This document shows, piece by piece, positions 1 through 8,154 of a DNA stretch of 18,355 nt. The notes under the pieces are model-generated. The model searched no databases. It was not told where the DNA came from and saw nothing but the letters and a program-made list of their open reading frames with translations. Numbering within the stretch: the stretch's first letter is position 1; each line of letters begins with the position of its first letter. The position numbers and the translations under genes are program-made. The DNA is from Deltaproteobacteria bacterium (GTDB lineage: Bacteria > Desulfobacterota > Binatia > DP-6): positions 1-18,355 of the forward strand of contig VBLD01000004.1 in NCBI GenBank assembly GCA_005879205.1, written 5' to 3'.

Positions 1-445
1 GGCCTGGCGTGCCGATCAGGACGTCGACGCCGGCCTGCAGGTCGGTGCGCTGCTTGCGGTAGTCGATGCCGCCGTACACGGGGTGGATCGTGAACGGGGT
101 GGCCTGTCCGAGGAGCCGCGCATCCGCCGTGATCTGCACGACGAGCTCGCGCGTCGGCGCGATGACGAGCGCCCGGGGCGCGGCCGGCCGGCCGGGGCGG
201 CGGTGCGCGAGCAGTCGGGTGAAGATCGTGATCAGGAAGGCGGCCGTCTTGCCGGTGCCGGTCTGCGCCTGGCCGGCGACATCGCGCCCGGCGAGCGTCA
301 GCGGCAGCACCTTCTCCTGGATCGGGGTGCAGCGCGTGAAGCCCGCGCCCTCGATGCCGGCGCGAACCTCGGCCGCGAGGTCGAAGCTGTCGAACCGGCG
401 CCCCGCGTGAGGGGAAACCCGGGACACCGTCACCTCGTGACTCAC
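1..445 (-). CDS. DEAD-box ATP-dependent RNA helicase, N-terminal 148 residues (runs off left edge)
   Basis: This is the start of an RNA helicase that unwinds RNA duplexes using ATP. Reading leftward from a GTG codon at 445, the frame stays open to the window edge. It shows a Q motif (FDSFDL with GFTRCTPIQ, residues ~18-43), motif I (AQTGTGKT, ~60-67), motif Ia (APTREL, ~96-101), a GG motif (~125) and the start of motif Ib (TPG) at the edge. The DEAD box itself and the second RecA domain lie outside the window. AGGGAAC just upstream supports the GTG start, although the frame is open further upstream. The motif spacing fits the RhlE/RhlB/DeaD group but cannot separate these subfamilies. It is transcribed divergently from the small gene at 551. 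The family call is secure; the exact paralogue is not. Confidence 0.93.
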   Translation of the reverse strand, partial: MSHEVTVSRVSPHAGRRFDSFDLAAEVRAGIEGAGFTRCTPIQEKVLPLTLAGRDVAGQAQTGTGKTAAFLITIFTRLLAHRRPGRPAAPRALVIAPTRELVVQITADARLLGQATPFTIHPVYGGIDYRKQRTDLQAGVDVLIGTPG

Positions 446-478
446 GTCGTTCCCTGATGCCGGCCGCCGCGGGGGTGT

Positions 479-500
479 GTCAAGCGTCGACATGCTTGAC
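479..500. promoter_or_regulatory. Dyad GTCAAGC-8 nt-GCTTGAC in a divergent intergenic region; possible operator
   Basis: A perfect 7-bp inverted repeat (arms 479-485 and 494-500) sits in the 105-bp gap between the divergent helicase and the small gene at 551. Each arm contributes a TTGAC sequence resembling a -35 box, TTGACA on the minus strand and TTGACG on the plus strand. No convincing -10 boxes follow at 16-18 nt, and the minus-strand promoter would start too close to the helicase GTG. It could be a regulator-binding site; this is weak positional inference only. Confidence 0.28.
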
Positions 501-550
501 GCTCACCCGCACTGCATGGGAAAAGTTTCGCGGCTGGATCGTGGCGATCG

Positions 551-799
551 ATGAGCGAACCCCTTCGCATCATGCTCGGCTTCGTGGTGAGACGGTGTGC
601 CGTCGCGCTCGGTCATCCGCCGACTCCGCAGGAGCTGATGGAGTGGGCGAACGACCAGCGCGACTCCCGGGGGCGGTATCGCATCTTCGGCCGTGCGATC
701 GGCATCGAGGAGGCGCGGGTCATCCTGCGCCACCCCGGCAGGCTGGTCACGGTCCGGCCGGGCCCGCGATGGGCGGTCGCGGCGAACGCGGAGCGTTAA
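551..799 (+). CDS. Small conserved-looking protein of unknown function (82 aa)
   Basis: I do not recognise this protein. It starts at ATG 551 without a clear Shine-Dalgarno sequence and ends with TAA at 797-799. Codon third positions are strongly G/C and the protein has balanced composition, for example a PPTPQELMEWAND helix-like stretch near residues 23-35 and a RIFGRAIGIEEARVILRHP stretch near 44-62, so it looks coded rather than random. It has no signal peptide or membrane segment. Its end overlaps the start of the LeuD-like gene by 31 bp in another frame, which suggests co-translation and perhaps a functional link. The role is unknown. Confidence 0.6.
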   Translation: MSEPLRIMLGFVVRRCAVALGHPPTPQELMEWANDQRDSRGRYRIFGRAIGIEEARVILRHPGRLVTVRPGPRWAVAANAER

Positions 800-1281
800 G
801 CCCCCCCGAGCCGCGGCTCCCCGTTCTCACCGGCCGGGCCTGGGCGTTTGCCGACGACCTCGCGGCCGACGACGTCCTGCCCGCACGGTTCGCGGCGCTG
901 AGCCCCGCCGACGCGGCACGTCGACTGTTCGCCGGGCTCGACGCCACCCTCGCGGGTCGCCTCGCTCCCGGAGACGTGCTCGTCGCCGGTCAGAATCTCG
1001 GCTGGGGCGCCGGTGGGCCGGCGGCCGCGCGTGCGCTCGCCGCCGCGGGCGTGATCGCGGTCGTCGCCGGCAGCTTCGCCGCCGGCTTTTCCGACGCCGT
1101 GCTCGCCGCCGGCCTTCCGCCCCTCGAGGTGGATGCACCGGCCATCTTCCACACCGGCCAGCGGCTGCGCCTGAACCTCGAGGCCGGCGTGATCGCCAAC
1201 CTCTCGAGCGGCGACCGGCTCCCGGTGCGCAACCTGACCGAGCCGCTGCTCCAGGCGTTGCGCGCGCGTCTCGGACGCTGA
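769..1281 (+). CDS. LeuD-like aconitase-swivel-domain protein with degenerate signature loop (170 aa)
   Basis: The whole protein aligns by eye with the small subunit of 3-isopropylmalate dehydratase (LeuD, swivel domain). It has GRAWAFADDLAADDVLPARF near 22-41, GDVLVAGQNLGWGAGGP near 68-84, AAGVIAVVAGSFAAGF near 92-107 and GLPPLE near 115-120, then the LeuD-type tail with NLSSGD. In true LeuD the loop reads GCGSSRE and is followed by an SFARIFFRN-like stretch. Here these are GWGAGGP (78-84) and SFAAGFSDA, so the Ser-Arg substrate loop and the Arg-Asn pair are gone. A normal isomerase role is therefore unlikely. No large subunit (LeuC) is in the window. ATG 769 is the only in-frame start before the conserved region and overlaps the upstream small gene. 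It ends 7 bp before the convergent gene at 1289. Confidence 0.75.
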   Translation: MGGRGERGALSPPEPRLPVLTGRAWAFADDLAADDVLPARFAALSPADAARRLFAGLDATLAGRLAPGDVLVAGQNLGWGAGGPAAARALAAAGVIAVVAGSFAAGFSDAVLAAGLPPLEVDAPAIFHTGQRLRLNLEAGVIANLSSGDRLPVRNLTEPLLQALRARLGR

Positions 1282-1288
1282 GGCGGCG

Positions 1289-2965
1289 CTAGCGCTTCTC
1301 GCCCGTCACCTCCACGCCGAGCGGCGCGTCGAGCTGCGCGAGGACGCGGCGCTCGGCGCCCGCGTGGTACGGATTCAGGACGAAGATGCGGAGCTGGAAC
1401 TGGTAACGGTCCGCGGGTAGTCGCTCGACGTCGAGCCCGCGATAGCCCACGAGCGGTACGCTGCCGGCCACGGCCTCGGGCGGCGCGCGGCGCCCGGCAT
1501 CGTCGACGTAGACCAGCTTGATGCGCACGGCGCGGCGGAGGTTCTCGCTCATGCGGGTGACCATCATGATCGCCTCCTCGCCGCGCGTGAGGAGAAACCA
1601 CTCGCCGCTCGCGTCGAAGGCCCGCTCGGCTTCTTCCATGCGGCCGTCGATCGGAAACCCCTCGGGGGGCGTGCCCGGGGCGTGGTAGCGCCAGCCGCGC
1701 AGATCGCGGAAGTCGGCGCCGCCGAAGGCGGTGATGTCGCGGAACACCCAGCCGGGCGAGATCGGCAGCTTCATCGATCCGGGGCCGAAGACGTGCCGGG
1801 GGTAGAAGTAGCTGTGCGCCCGGGCGGCGGTCAGGCGAATACCCAGGCCGATGCGCACCTGATGGAGGGAGCGACGGACGACCCGCACGGCGCCGCTCAG
1901 GTTCTCGCTCATGCGGGTCACCATCATGATCGCCTCCTCGCCGCGCGTGAGGAGAAACCACTCGCCGCTCGCGTCGAAGGCCCGCTCGGCTTCTTCCATG
2001 CGGCCGTCGATCGGAAACCCCTCGGGGGGCGTGCCCGGGGCGTGGTAGCGCCAGCCGCGCAGATCGCGGAAGTCGGCGCCGCCGAAGGCGGTGATGTCGC
2101 GGAACACCCAGCCGGGCGAGATCGGCAGCTTCATCGATCCGGGGCCGAAGACGTGCCGGGGGTAGAAGTAGCTGTGCGCCCGGGCGGCGGTCAGGCGAAT
2201 ACCCAGGCCGATGTGCACCTGATGGAGGGAGCGACGGACGACCCGCACGGCGCCGCTCTTCCACGCGATCAACTCATGCTGCCCCTGCTGCTCGTCGAGC
2301 CTCCAGTGCGCGAGGTGGGCGAGCAGCGTCGCGTCGGCGCGGAGCCGCAGTCCGTCGAGCAGGTTCGGGCCGATCGCACCGTCGGACAGCAGCGCGAAGT
2401 AGTTCGGCAGGGCGTCGACCATGCCGACGCGATAGCGAGCGGTGCTCACCAGGTCGCCACGCCCCTCGTAGGCGACGTAGCGCGCGGGCGACTCGGGCGG
2501 TGCGTCGGCGACGACCAGGTAGACGAAGCCCGCGGTGTGGTCGAGGGGATCGTCGAGCCGGATCTCGCGCCACAGCGAGGGGGCCGTTCCTCCCGCACTC
2601 TTCTCGACGTCCGCGGGCGCCATCCGCTCGCCGGCGTCGCACGCCATGAAGACGACGAGGTCGTCGCCGCCGACGATGCCGGGGCGCTCGGCCCGCGTCG
2701 GCTGGGAGCCCTCCGGCAACGCGAGCTTGCGGCCGGTGCGCTGGTCCACCTGGAACGGGATCGGCCGCACGCGGCCGGCTCGGGAGGCGATCAGGCCGAG
2801 GTGGCCGACGGCGGTGCCCCTGAGGTCGCGAAGGCGGGCCGCGGGGACCTCGACGGGATCGTACGGGCGGTCGACGGGGCCACAGGGCCCGAGCCCGGCC
2901 AGTGGCTCGGCGGCGGCGCGCGCCGACAGCGCGGCGGCGAAGACGAGCGCGCCGACGCGTCCCAT
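1289..2965 (-). CDS. Exported protein of unknown family with an in-frame 120-residue tandem duplication (558 aa)
   Basis: No family was recognised. A Sec signal peptide (hydrophobic ~5-14, Ala-rich cleavage region ending near ARAAA, 15-19) implies export to the periplasm or surface. Residues ~20-236 are unique and rich in beta-like segments. Residues ~237-356 and ~357-476 are two almost identical copies of one segment, differing by a single residue (His250 versus Arg370). A unique C-terminus of ~80 residues follows. Without the duplication the protein would be 438 residues. ATG 2965 is preceded by GAGGA and lies 7 bp after the stop of the M16 peptidase gene, so the two form an operon with the peptidase first. 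The reading frame passes intact through both repeat copies, so the gene is not broken, although misassembly of the repeat cannot be excluded. Confidence 0.82.
   Translation of the reverse strand: MGRVGALVFAAALSARAAAEPLAGLGPCGPVDRPYDPVEVPAARLRDLRGTAVGHLGLIASRAGRVRPIPFQVDQRTGRKLALPEGSQPTRAERPGIVGGDDLVVFMACDAGERMAPADVEKSAGGTAPSLWREIRLDDPLDHTAGFVYLVVADAPPESPARYVAYEGRGDLVSTARYRVGMVDALPNYFALLSDGAIGPNLLDGLRLRADATLLAHLAHWRLDEQQGQHELIAWKSGAVRVVRRSLHQVHIGLGIRLTAARAHSYFYPRHVFGPGSMKLPISPGWVFRDITAFGGADFRDLRGWRYHAPGTPPEGFPIDGRMEEAERAFDASGEWFLLTRGEEAIMMVTRMSENLSGAVRVVRRSLHQVRIGLGIRLTAARAHSYFYPRHVFGPGSMKLPISPGWVFRDITAFGGADFRDLRGWRYHAPGTPPEGFPIDGRMEEAERAFDASGEWFLLTRGEEAIMMVTRMSENLRRAVRIKLVYVDDAGRRAPPEAVAGSVPLVGYRGLDVERLPADRYQFQLRIFVLNPYHAGAERRVLAQLDAPLGVEVTGEKR
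1539..2258 (-). repeat. Two tandem copies of a 360-bp unit, 358/360 identical, inside the exported protein gene
   Basis: Copy 1 spans 1539-1898 and copy 2 spans 1899-2258. Line-by-line comparison shows only two differences: 1559 G versus 1919 C (silent, Val) and 1853 C versus 2213 T (Arg versus His). The unit is exactly 120 codons, so the frame is kept. The 10-mer CGCACGGCGC occurs at 1524, 1884 and 2244, close to all three junctions, and could have seeded unequal recombination or replication slippage. Confidence 0.97.
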
Positions 2966-2972
2966 GGGGCCA

Positions 2973-4184
2973 TCATCCTCGGAGCACGGCGGTCAGGGTC
3001 GGGGCGCCGAGCGCGCGGCGCCACGCCTCCTCGACCTCCGCCGGGCGGAGCGAGGCGATCATGCGCTCGGTCGCGACGAGCGACGGCTGGCCGCAGGCGG
3101 CGCGCGCCGCGTGGCCGACGGCGCGCTCGAGCCGCGAGTCCGCGAGCCGCGCGAAGCGATAGCGCACCTTCTTGCGTGCCCGGGCGATCTCTTCGGTGGA
3201 GAATCCGCCCGCCGCGTCGCGGCAGATGCGGTCGAGCGTCTCGCGCAGCCGCCGCTCCTCGTCGCGGGCCGCGCTCGCCCCGAGCACCGCCACCGCCCAG
3301 TCGGGGCCCTGCTCGACGGCGGCGCTCAGGTCGTAGCCGAGCCCGAGCCGCTCGCGGATCTCCTGGAAGAGACGCGCGTCGGGGTCGGCGCCCATGATCT
3401 CGACCGCCATCGACAGCGCGAGCACGCCGCGCGGATCGCTCGGCGCGGCCATCAGACGCACGAGATAGGCCTGCGAGAGCTCCCGGCGGTGCAGGCTGAC
3501 GAGGCCCGTCCCGTCGGTCGTGGCGGTCGGCCCCCGCGCCCGTGGCCGGCCGCCGTCGGCAGGGAACGTCCGCCGGAGCGCACGGCGCACGCGATCGCGC
3601 GCCACGCCGCCGACCAGCGCGAGCGCCATGTTGGCGGGGACGAAGTGGCGGGCGATGAAGGCCCGCACCGCGTCGCGCGTCATCCGCTTGACGCTCGTGA
3701 TCGTCCCGCACACCGGATGGGCCAGCGGCTCGCCGAAGAAGCGTGACCACGCGCGCTCGTGGACGTAGTTGCCGGGGTCTTCCTGCCGCCCGCGGATCTC
3801 GTCGATCACCACGCGCTGCTCCTTGGCGAGGCGGTCGGCCGGAACGGTCGAATGGAAGCACTGCTCGGCGAACATGCCGAGCGCCTCCTCCACGTCCTCG
3901 TTGAAGACCTCGAAGTGGAGCGCGATGTCCTCGTAGCCCGTGTCGGCGTCGTGCTCCCCGCCGAGCTCGCCGGCGCGCCGGTTGAGCGCGCCCTGATCGA
4001 ACCGTCGCGTGCCCTGGAAGAGCATGTGCTCGGTCATGTGGGCAATACCCGGATGCGGGCCGTCGAAGCGCGAGCCGGCGCGCACCGCGAGCGCGATCGC
4101 CGTGAGCGGCCCGGGCACCGGATCGAAGAGCACCGTCAGCGCCCCATGGCGGACGCGCTCGGGCTCACGCAGCCGCGAGCCCAC
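2973..4184 (-). CDS. M16 family zinc metallopeptidase (processing-peptidase/PqqL-like, 403 aa)
   Basis: This is a zinc peptidase of the insulinase/pitrilysin fold. The inverted zinc motif HxxEH is present as His49-Met-Thr-Glu52-His53, and Glu129 (in VVIDEIRGRQ) lies 76 residues after His53, the usual distance for the third ligand. The C-terminal inactive half carries the typical Arg/Tyr substrate element in IRERLGLGYDLS. At 403 residues it has the single N+C unit length of YmxG-like proteins, which act as dimers. There is no signal peptide, so it is probably cytoplasmic. The start is GTG at 4184 with a weak GGGAC upstream, and no better in-frame start precedes the conserved core. It is the first gene of the unit with the duplicated exported protein (7-bp gap). 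It is divergent from the FAD oxidase, with 71 bp between. The substrate is unknown. Confidence 0.93.
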   Translation of the reverse strand: MGSRLREPERVRHGALTVLFDPVPGPLTAIALAVRAGSRFDGPHPGIAHMTEHMLFQGTRRFDQGALNRRAGELGGEHDADTGYEDIALHFEVFNEDVEEALGMFAEQCFHSTVPADRLAKEQRVVIDEIRGRQEDPGNYVHERAWSRFFGEPLAHPVCGTITSVKRMTRDAVRAFIARHFVPANMALALVGGVARDRVRRALRRTFPADGGRPRARGPTATTDGTGLVSLHRRELSQAYLVRLMAAPSDPRGVLALSMAVEIMGADPDARLFQEIRERLGLGYDLSAAVEQGPDWAVAVLGASAARDEERRLRETLDRICRDAAGGFSTEEIARARKKVRYRFARLADSRLERAVGHAARAACGQPSLVATERMIASLRPAEVEEAWRRALGAPTLTAVLRG

Positions 4185-4255
4185 GTCCCGTCCCCAGCAC
4201 GGCCCTGTTCATAGCCCCGGTCGCCGCCGGACGGTAGGGGTGTTAGCCTCGGGCC

Positions 4256-5614
4256 GTGCTGGACGGACTGCGTGCCGCATGTCCACCGCTCACGCTCGAC
4301 ACCGATCCGGCGGTCTGCGAGGCGGCAAGCCTCGATGCCCTTCGTCCGTTCCGGGCTCGACCCGACTTCGCTGCGGCACGGGTCCGGCCCCTCGCGGTGG
4401 CCGAGCCCGCGAATGCGGGCGAGCTGTCGGCGGCCATCCGCTGGGCCGCCGCCCAGGGCGTGGCCCTGGTCGCGCGCGGCGGTGGCAGCGGCCTCATGGG
4501 CGCCGCCGCGGTCGTGCGGCCCGCGATCGTCGTCGACCTGCGGCGGATGAATGCCGTGGCGATCGACGCCGACGCGTGCCTGGCGCGCGCCGGAGCCGGC
4601 GCGACGCTCGCCAGCGTGGAGGCCGCGCTCGCGCCCCACGGCCTGATGCTGGGCCACGATCCCTGGACCGTCGGGGTCGCGACGGTGGGCGGCGCGATCG
4701 GCACCAACGGACTCGGCTACCTCGGCGCGCGGGCCGGAAGCATCGCCGCGCAGGTGCAGGCCCTCGAGATGGTGATGGCCGACGGGCGGATCGTGCGCAC
4801 CCGGGCCTCACCGGCGCGCTCCGTCGGTCTCGATCCGGCCCGCCTGCTCGTCGGCACGGAGGGAACGCTCGGCCTGGTCACCGAAGCGACGCTCGCCGCC
4901 CTCCCGCGTCCCGAGGAGCGGCTGGTCCGAGGTTACCGGATGCCGTCGTTCGAGGCGGGGGTGACGGTCGCCGCGCGCTGCCGCCGCATCGGCGTTCGCC
5001 CCGCCTGCCTGGAGCTCTCGGCCGAAGAGCTGCCGCCCGCGCCCGCCTTTCTCCTGGTCGTGTTCGACGGCCTCCGCGGCGAGGCGCGCCTGCACGCCGA
5101 GCGGGCGGCGGAGATCGTGCAGGCCGCCGGAGGCGAGGCCTCGAGCGGGCGCGAGGCCGAGGAGAAGTGGAGTGCCCGCCACGCGATCGCCGAGCGCTGG
5201 GCCGCGAGCCGGAACGCGCGCGCAGGCAACTGGCTCGCCGGCGGGCAATTCGACTACGCGCACGTCGGCGTACCGCTCGCGGCGCTCGGCGAGGTGCGGG
5301 CCGCGGCGCACGCGCTCATCCGCCGTCACGAGCTCGGCCTCGTCGAGGAGGGGCTCTGGCATTGGCCCGAGCTCTACTCCGTGGTCGTCACGGGACCCGC
5401 CGACGCGGCTGCTGCCATCCGCGACACGATCGACGGCGTGCTGCGCGCCGCCCAGGATGCGGGCGGCACGATGGAATATTGCCACGGCGTCGGCTGGAAG
5501 CTCGCCCACCTGATGGAGCGCGAACACGGCGCCGCGGGGCTCGACGTCGTCCGCCGGGTGAAGGCGGCGCTCGACCCGGCGGGCATCCTGAATCCGGGGA
5601 AGGGCGGCCTCTGA
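4256..5614 (+). CDS. FAD-linked oxidoreductase, VAO/GlcD/AGPS-like (452 aa)
   Basis: The N-terminal FAD-binding domain contains VARGGGSGLMG (72-82), which binds the FAD pyrophosphate. It is followed by a glycine-rich TVGGAIGTNGLGYLG stretch (~143-157) and LLVGTEGTLGLVTEATL (197-213). The C-terminal oxidase domain ends in MEYCHGVGWKL (~406-416) and the family tail KAALDPAGILNPGKGGL. This order matches D-lactate/glycolate oxidase subunits and alkyl-dihydroxyacetonephosphate synthase. AGPS proper has three consecutive histidines before GVG; here they read Tyr-Cys-His (408-410), so that activity is doubtful. The likely role is oxidation of a 2-hydroxy acid or a similar substrate in the cytoplasm. 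The start is GTG at 4256 with no strong ribosome site. It ends one base before the stop of the convergent response regulator. Confidence 0.9.
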   Translation: MLDGLRAACPPLTLDTDPAVCEAASLDALRPFRARPDFAAARVRPLAVAEPANAGELSAAIRWAAAQGVALVARGGGSGLMGAAAVVRPAIVVDLRRMNAVAIDADACLARAGAGATLASVEAALAPHGLMLGHDPWTVGVATVGGAIGTNGLGYLGARAGSIAAQVQALEMVMADGRIVRTRASPARSVGLDPARLLVGTEGTLGLVTEATLAALPRPEERLVRGYRMPSFEAGVTVAARCRRIGVRPACLELSAEELPPAPAFLLVVFDGLRGEARLHAERAAEIVQAAGGEASSGREAEEKWSARHAIAERWAASRNARAGNWLAGGQFDYAHVGVPLAALGEVRAAAHALIRRHELGLVEEGLWHWPELYSVVVTGPADAAAAIRDTIDGVLRAAQDAGGTMEYCHGVGWKLAHLMEREHGAAGLDVVRRVKAALDPAGILNPGKGGL

Positions 5615-5615
5615 G

Positions 5616-6233
5616 CTACGGTCGCTCGTGCATGCCGATCAGCCCGCGGCGGAGCGCGTAGAGCGTCAGCTGGACGCGGTCGCGTAGGCCGAGCTTCTGG
5701 AAGACGTTGTTCAGGTGCGTCTTCACCGTGTCCTCGCTGATCGCGAGCCGCGACGCCACCTCCGCGTTGCGAAGCCCGAGCGCGACGTGCCGCACGATCT
5801 CGTGCTCGCGCGGCGTGAGCGGCTCGGGCCCCGGCGCTCCGGCCGTCCGCAGCGTGGGCGCCAGCCACATATCTCCCTCGGCGACGGCGCGAATGGCGTC
5901 GACCAGCGTCTCGATGGCGAAGCGCTTGAAGACGACGCCGCTCGCCCCGGCGCGGATCGCCGCGAGGGCGTCCGCGGCCTGCTCGCTCGCCGTCACAACG
6001 ATCACCTTCGTCTGCGCCGCGAGCGCGCCGATGTCGGGGAGCGAGTTGCGGTCCATCTGGAGGTCGAGCAGGAGGACGTCGCACGGCGTGTCCCGCAGCA
6101 TCGGGTGGACGCCGTCGGCGCGCTCCGTCTCGGCCACGACCGCGATCTCCGCTCTGAGCTCGAGCAGCGACCGGAGCCCCTGACGGAAGAGCGCGTGGTC
6201 GTCGGCGATCGCCACCCGGATCGGCCCGGCCAT
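5616..6233 (-). CDS. Orphan NarL/FixJ-family response regulator (205 aa)
   Basis: This is a two-component transcription regulator. The receiver domain (~1-125) has the acidic pair Asp11-Asp12, phospho-acceptor Asp57 (LLLDLQ), switch Thr81 (VVTAS) and Lys103 (VVFKR). A linker leads to a LuxR-type helix-turn-helix (~138-200) with LTPREHEIVRHVALGLRNAE and the recognition helix region SEDTVKTHLNNVFQKLG. All key residues are present, so phosphorylation control is expected. I chose ATG 6233 because receivers start a few residues before the first strand; ATG 6257 would add 8 residues. No histidine kinase is in the window. It lies 70 bp downstream of the oligoendopeptidase gene on the same strand and may be cotranscribed with it. 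Confidence 0.93.
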   Translation of the reverse strand: MAGPIRVAIADDHALFRQGLRSLLELRAEIAVVAETERADGVHPMLRDTPCDVLLLDLQMDRNSLPDIGALAAQTKVIVVTASEQAADALAAIRAGASGVVFKRFAIETLVDAIRAVAEGDMWLAPTLRTAGAPGPEPLTPREHEIVRHVALGLRNAEVASRLAISEDTVKTHLNNVFQKLGLRDRVQLTLYALRRGLIGMHERP

Positions 6234-6303
6234 CCTCGTCGGGCGAGCAATCACCATACCAGCAGATGCGCCGCGCTCGCCGTGCCCGCGACGGAGGCCC
6301 GCG

Positions 6304-8154
6304 TCAAGAAAGTGCCGGAGCCACCGTCGCGCGCAGCTCGGCGAGGAGCGAGGCGATGACCGCGAAGCCGCGGTCCCAGAAAGCGGGGTCGTCCACGTCG
6401 ACATCGAGCCGGCGGAGCAGCACGTCCGGGGCCTCGCTACCCCCGGCCGCGAGCAACTCGAGGTAGCGTGGAACGAACGTCCGCCCCTCGTCCTGATACC
6501 GCTGGTAGAGCGCCAGGACGAGCAGCTCCCCGAACACGTAGGCGTAGCAGTAGAAGCGGCTGTGAACGAAGTGCGGGATGTAGCTCCATCCCCAGCGGTA
6601 CGCGGGAATCATCTCGACCGCATCGCCGTAGAGGCGCGCGTTCTCCTCCCACCAGAGGTCGCCGAGCTCGCGCGCGCTGAGCGACGCCGTCCGGCGGCGC
6701 GCATGCGCGGCCATCTCGAAGCGGGTGAGCGCGTTCTGGCGGAACACGGTGGCGATCGTGTCCTCGAGCTTGGTGCAGATGAGATCGCGGCGGACTCCCG
6801 GGTCCGACTCGTGGGCGAGCAAGGAGCGCGTCAGCACCAGCTCCGCGAAGGTGGAGGCGGTCTCCGCCAGCGGGAGCGGGGGCTGGTAGTTGATCGGGCG
6901 CTGGCGCGCGGCGAGCCGGTCGTGGAGCGCGTGGCCGAGCTCGTGGGCCAGCGTCGACACGTCGCGCGGGGTGTCGGTGTAGCTGAGGAGCACGTAGGGG
7001 TTCGCCGAGGGGCCGAGGGAGGCGCAGAAGGCGCCGAGGCGCTTGCCGGGGCGCGGGTCCGCGTCGATGCGCCGCTCGGCGAAGAAGCCACGCCCGAGCG
7101 TCCCCCACCCGGGGTCGAAGGCGTCGAACGCATCCAGGACGATCCGCCGAGCCTCCGCGAAGGGGATCCTCACCGGCGCGGCGCCGAGCGGGGCATAGAT
7201 GTCGGTGTTCTTGAGCCGCGGGAGACCGAGGAGACGAGCCTTCAGGCGGAAGTACTCCTGGGCGAGCCCGTAGTGGCGCTCGGTGGCCGCCATCATTGCC
7301 TCGACCGTCTCGGCGCGCACCTCGTTGTCGAGGTGCGTCGGGGTCACGGGGTCCGGAAACCGCCGGAGCTCGCATTCGAGGCGGTGGTCTTGCAGCAGCG
7401 CGTTGAAGATGCCGGTCAGCACCACGCCCTCGGCGGCGAAGCCCTCGAGGAGGGCGGTGAACGCGTGCTCGCGGAGGTCCCGCTCGGGGCGGTAGAGAAG
7501 CGCCAGCACCTCGGAGGCCCCGAGCTCCTGCTCGGCCCCGTCGACCGTCAGACGGAAGCGGAGCGACGCGGAGAGCTCGTCGAAGAGCCGCGCCAGGGCA
7601 TCGCGTCCGGTGAGGTTCTTCTGGTTGATGACGCGCTCCTCGGGCTCCGAGAGGGTGTGCGGGCGGACCTTCCGCAGGCCGTCGATCCAGTGGCGGCAAT
7701 CGGCGAGCGCCGGTGCGGCGACCAGCGCGGCGTAGCGCTCGTCGGGCAGGTCCTTCAGCTCGAGCTCGAAGAAGGTGAGGGCGTTCACGACGTCCACCCA
7801 CGCCTCGCGCGTGCGATCGGCGAGCCGCTTTCCGGCCTCGTCCTGGGTGTCGGCGGCGAAGAGGAGGGAGGCGTAGAAGCTCGGACGACGGCCGCGCTCC
7901 TCGATCGACTCGTATTCGGCGACGGCGAGGCCGAGTTCGGCGGCCGAGAGACTCGCGACGCGGCCGCGGTAGCGGACGCCGAAGTCGTCGGCGGCGCGAC
8001 GCGCCCCGGCGAGGTCGGTGTCGAGCAGCGCGTCGTCGGGGCCGGCGTAGAGCGTGCCGAGATCCCACCGCACCCCGGTGGCGCTCGTCGCGCGATCCGC
8101 GGCGTCAGGCTTCGCCATCCCCGGATCGATGCCGCTCGCTGCTCGCTTCAACAT
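6304..8154 (-). CDS. pepF: Oligoendopeptidase F, M3B family zinc metallopeptidase (616 aa)
   Basis: This cytoplasmic zinc peptidase cleaves short peptides. The catalytic motif HELGH is at 404-408 within DVSTLAHELGHALHD, and the third ligand Glu431 is in LPLAETASTFAE. The C-terminus carries the conserved substrate-pocket stretch YIPHFVHSRFYCYAYVFGELL. Length and order match PepF/oligoendopeptidase F (about 600 residues). The start ATG 8154 overlaps the stop of the upstream hydrolase remnant (ATGTTGA), which suggests translational coupling; ATG 8118 is a possible later start. The open frame extends further upstream to 8457, but that part overlaps the hydrolase remnant and has an Arg-rich shadow composition. 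Confidence 0.93.
   Translation of the reverse strand: MLKRAASGIDPGMAKPDAADRATSATGVRWDLGTLYAGPDDALLDTDLAGARRAADDFGVRYRGRVASLSAAELGLAVAEYESIEERGRRPSFYASLLFAADTQDEAGKRLADRTREAWVDVVNALTFFELELKDLPDERYAALVAAPALADCRHWIDGLRKVRPHTLSEPEERVINQKNLTGRDALARLFDELSASLRFRLTVDGAEQELGASEVLALLYRPERDLREHAFTALLEGFAAEGVVLTGIFNALLQDHRLECELRRFPDPVTPTHLDNEVRAETVEAMMAATERHYGLAQEYFRLKARLLGLPRLKNTDIYAPLGAAPVRIPFAEARRIVLDAFDAFDPGWGTLGRGFFAERRIDADPRPGKRLGAFCASLGPSANPYVLLSYTDTPRDVSTLAHELGHALHDRLAARQRPINYQPPLPLAETASTFAELVLTRSLLAHESDPGVRRDLICTKLEDTIATVFRQNALTRFEMAAHARRRTASLSARELGDLWWEENARLYGDAVEMIPAYRWGWSYIPHFVHSRFYCYAYVFGELLVLALYQRYQDEGRTFVPRYLELLAAGGSEAPDVLLRRLDVDVDDPAFWDRGFAVIASLLAELRATVAPALS

Noticed and set aside
455..483. 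Minus-strand promoter TTGACA-17 nt-GCATCA for the helicase
   Set aside because: The -10 match is poor, and the start site would fall downstream of the AGGGAAC ribosome site that supports the GTG start.
1682..3397. Plus-strand frame of 571 codons that also shows an internal repeat
   Set aside because: The repeat is only the mirror of the 360-bp duplication; composition is shadow-like and the minus strand has a signal peptide and operon structure.
6234..6404. N-terminal extension of the response regulator up to 6404
   Set aside because: The extra 57 residues are Ser/Arg-rich without homology to receivers and overlap the 3' end of pepF.
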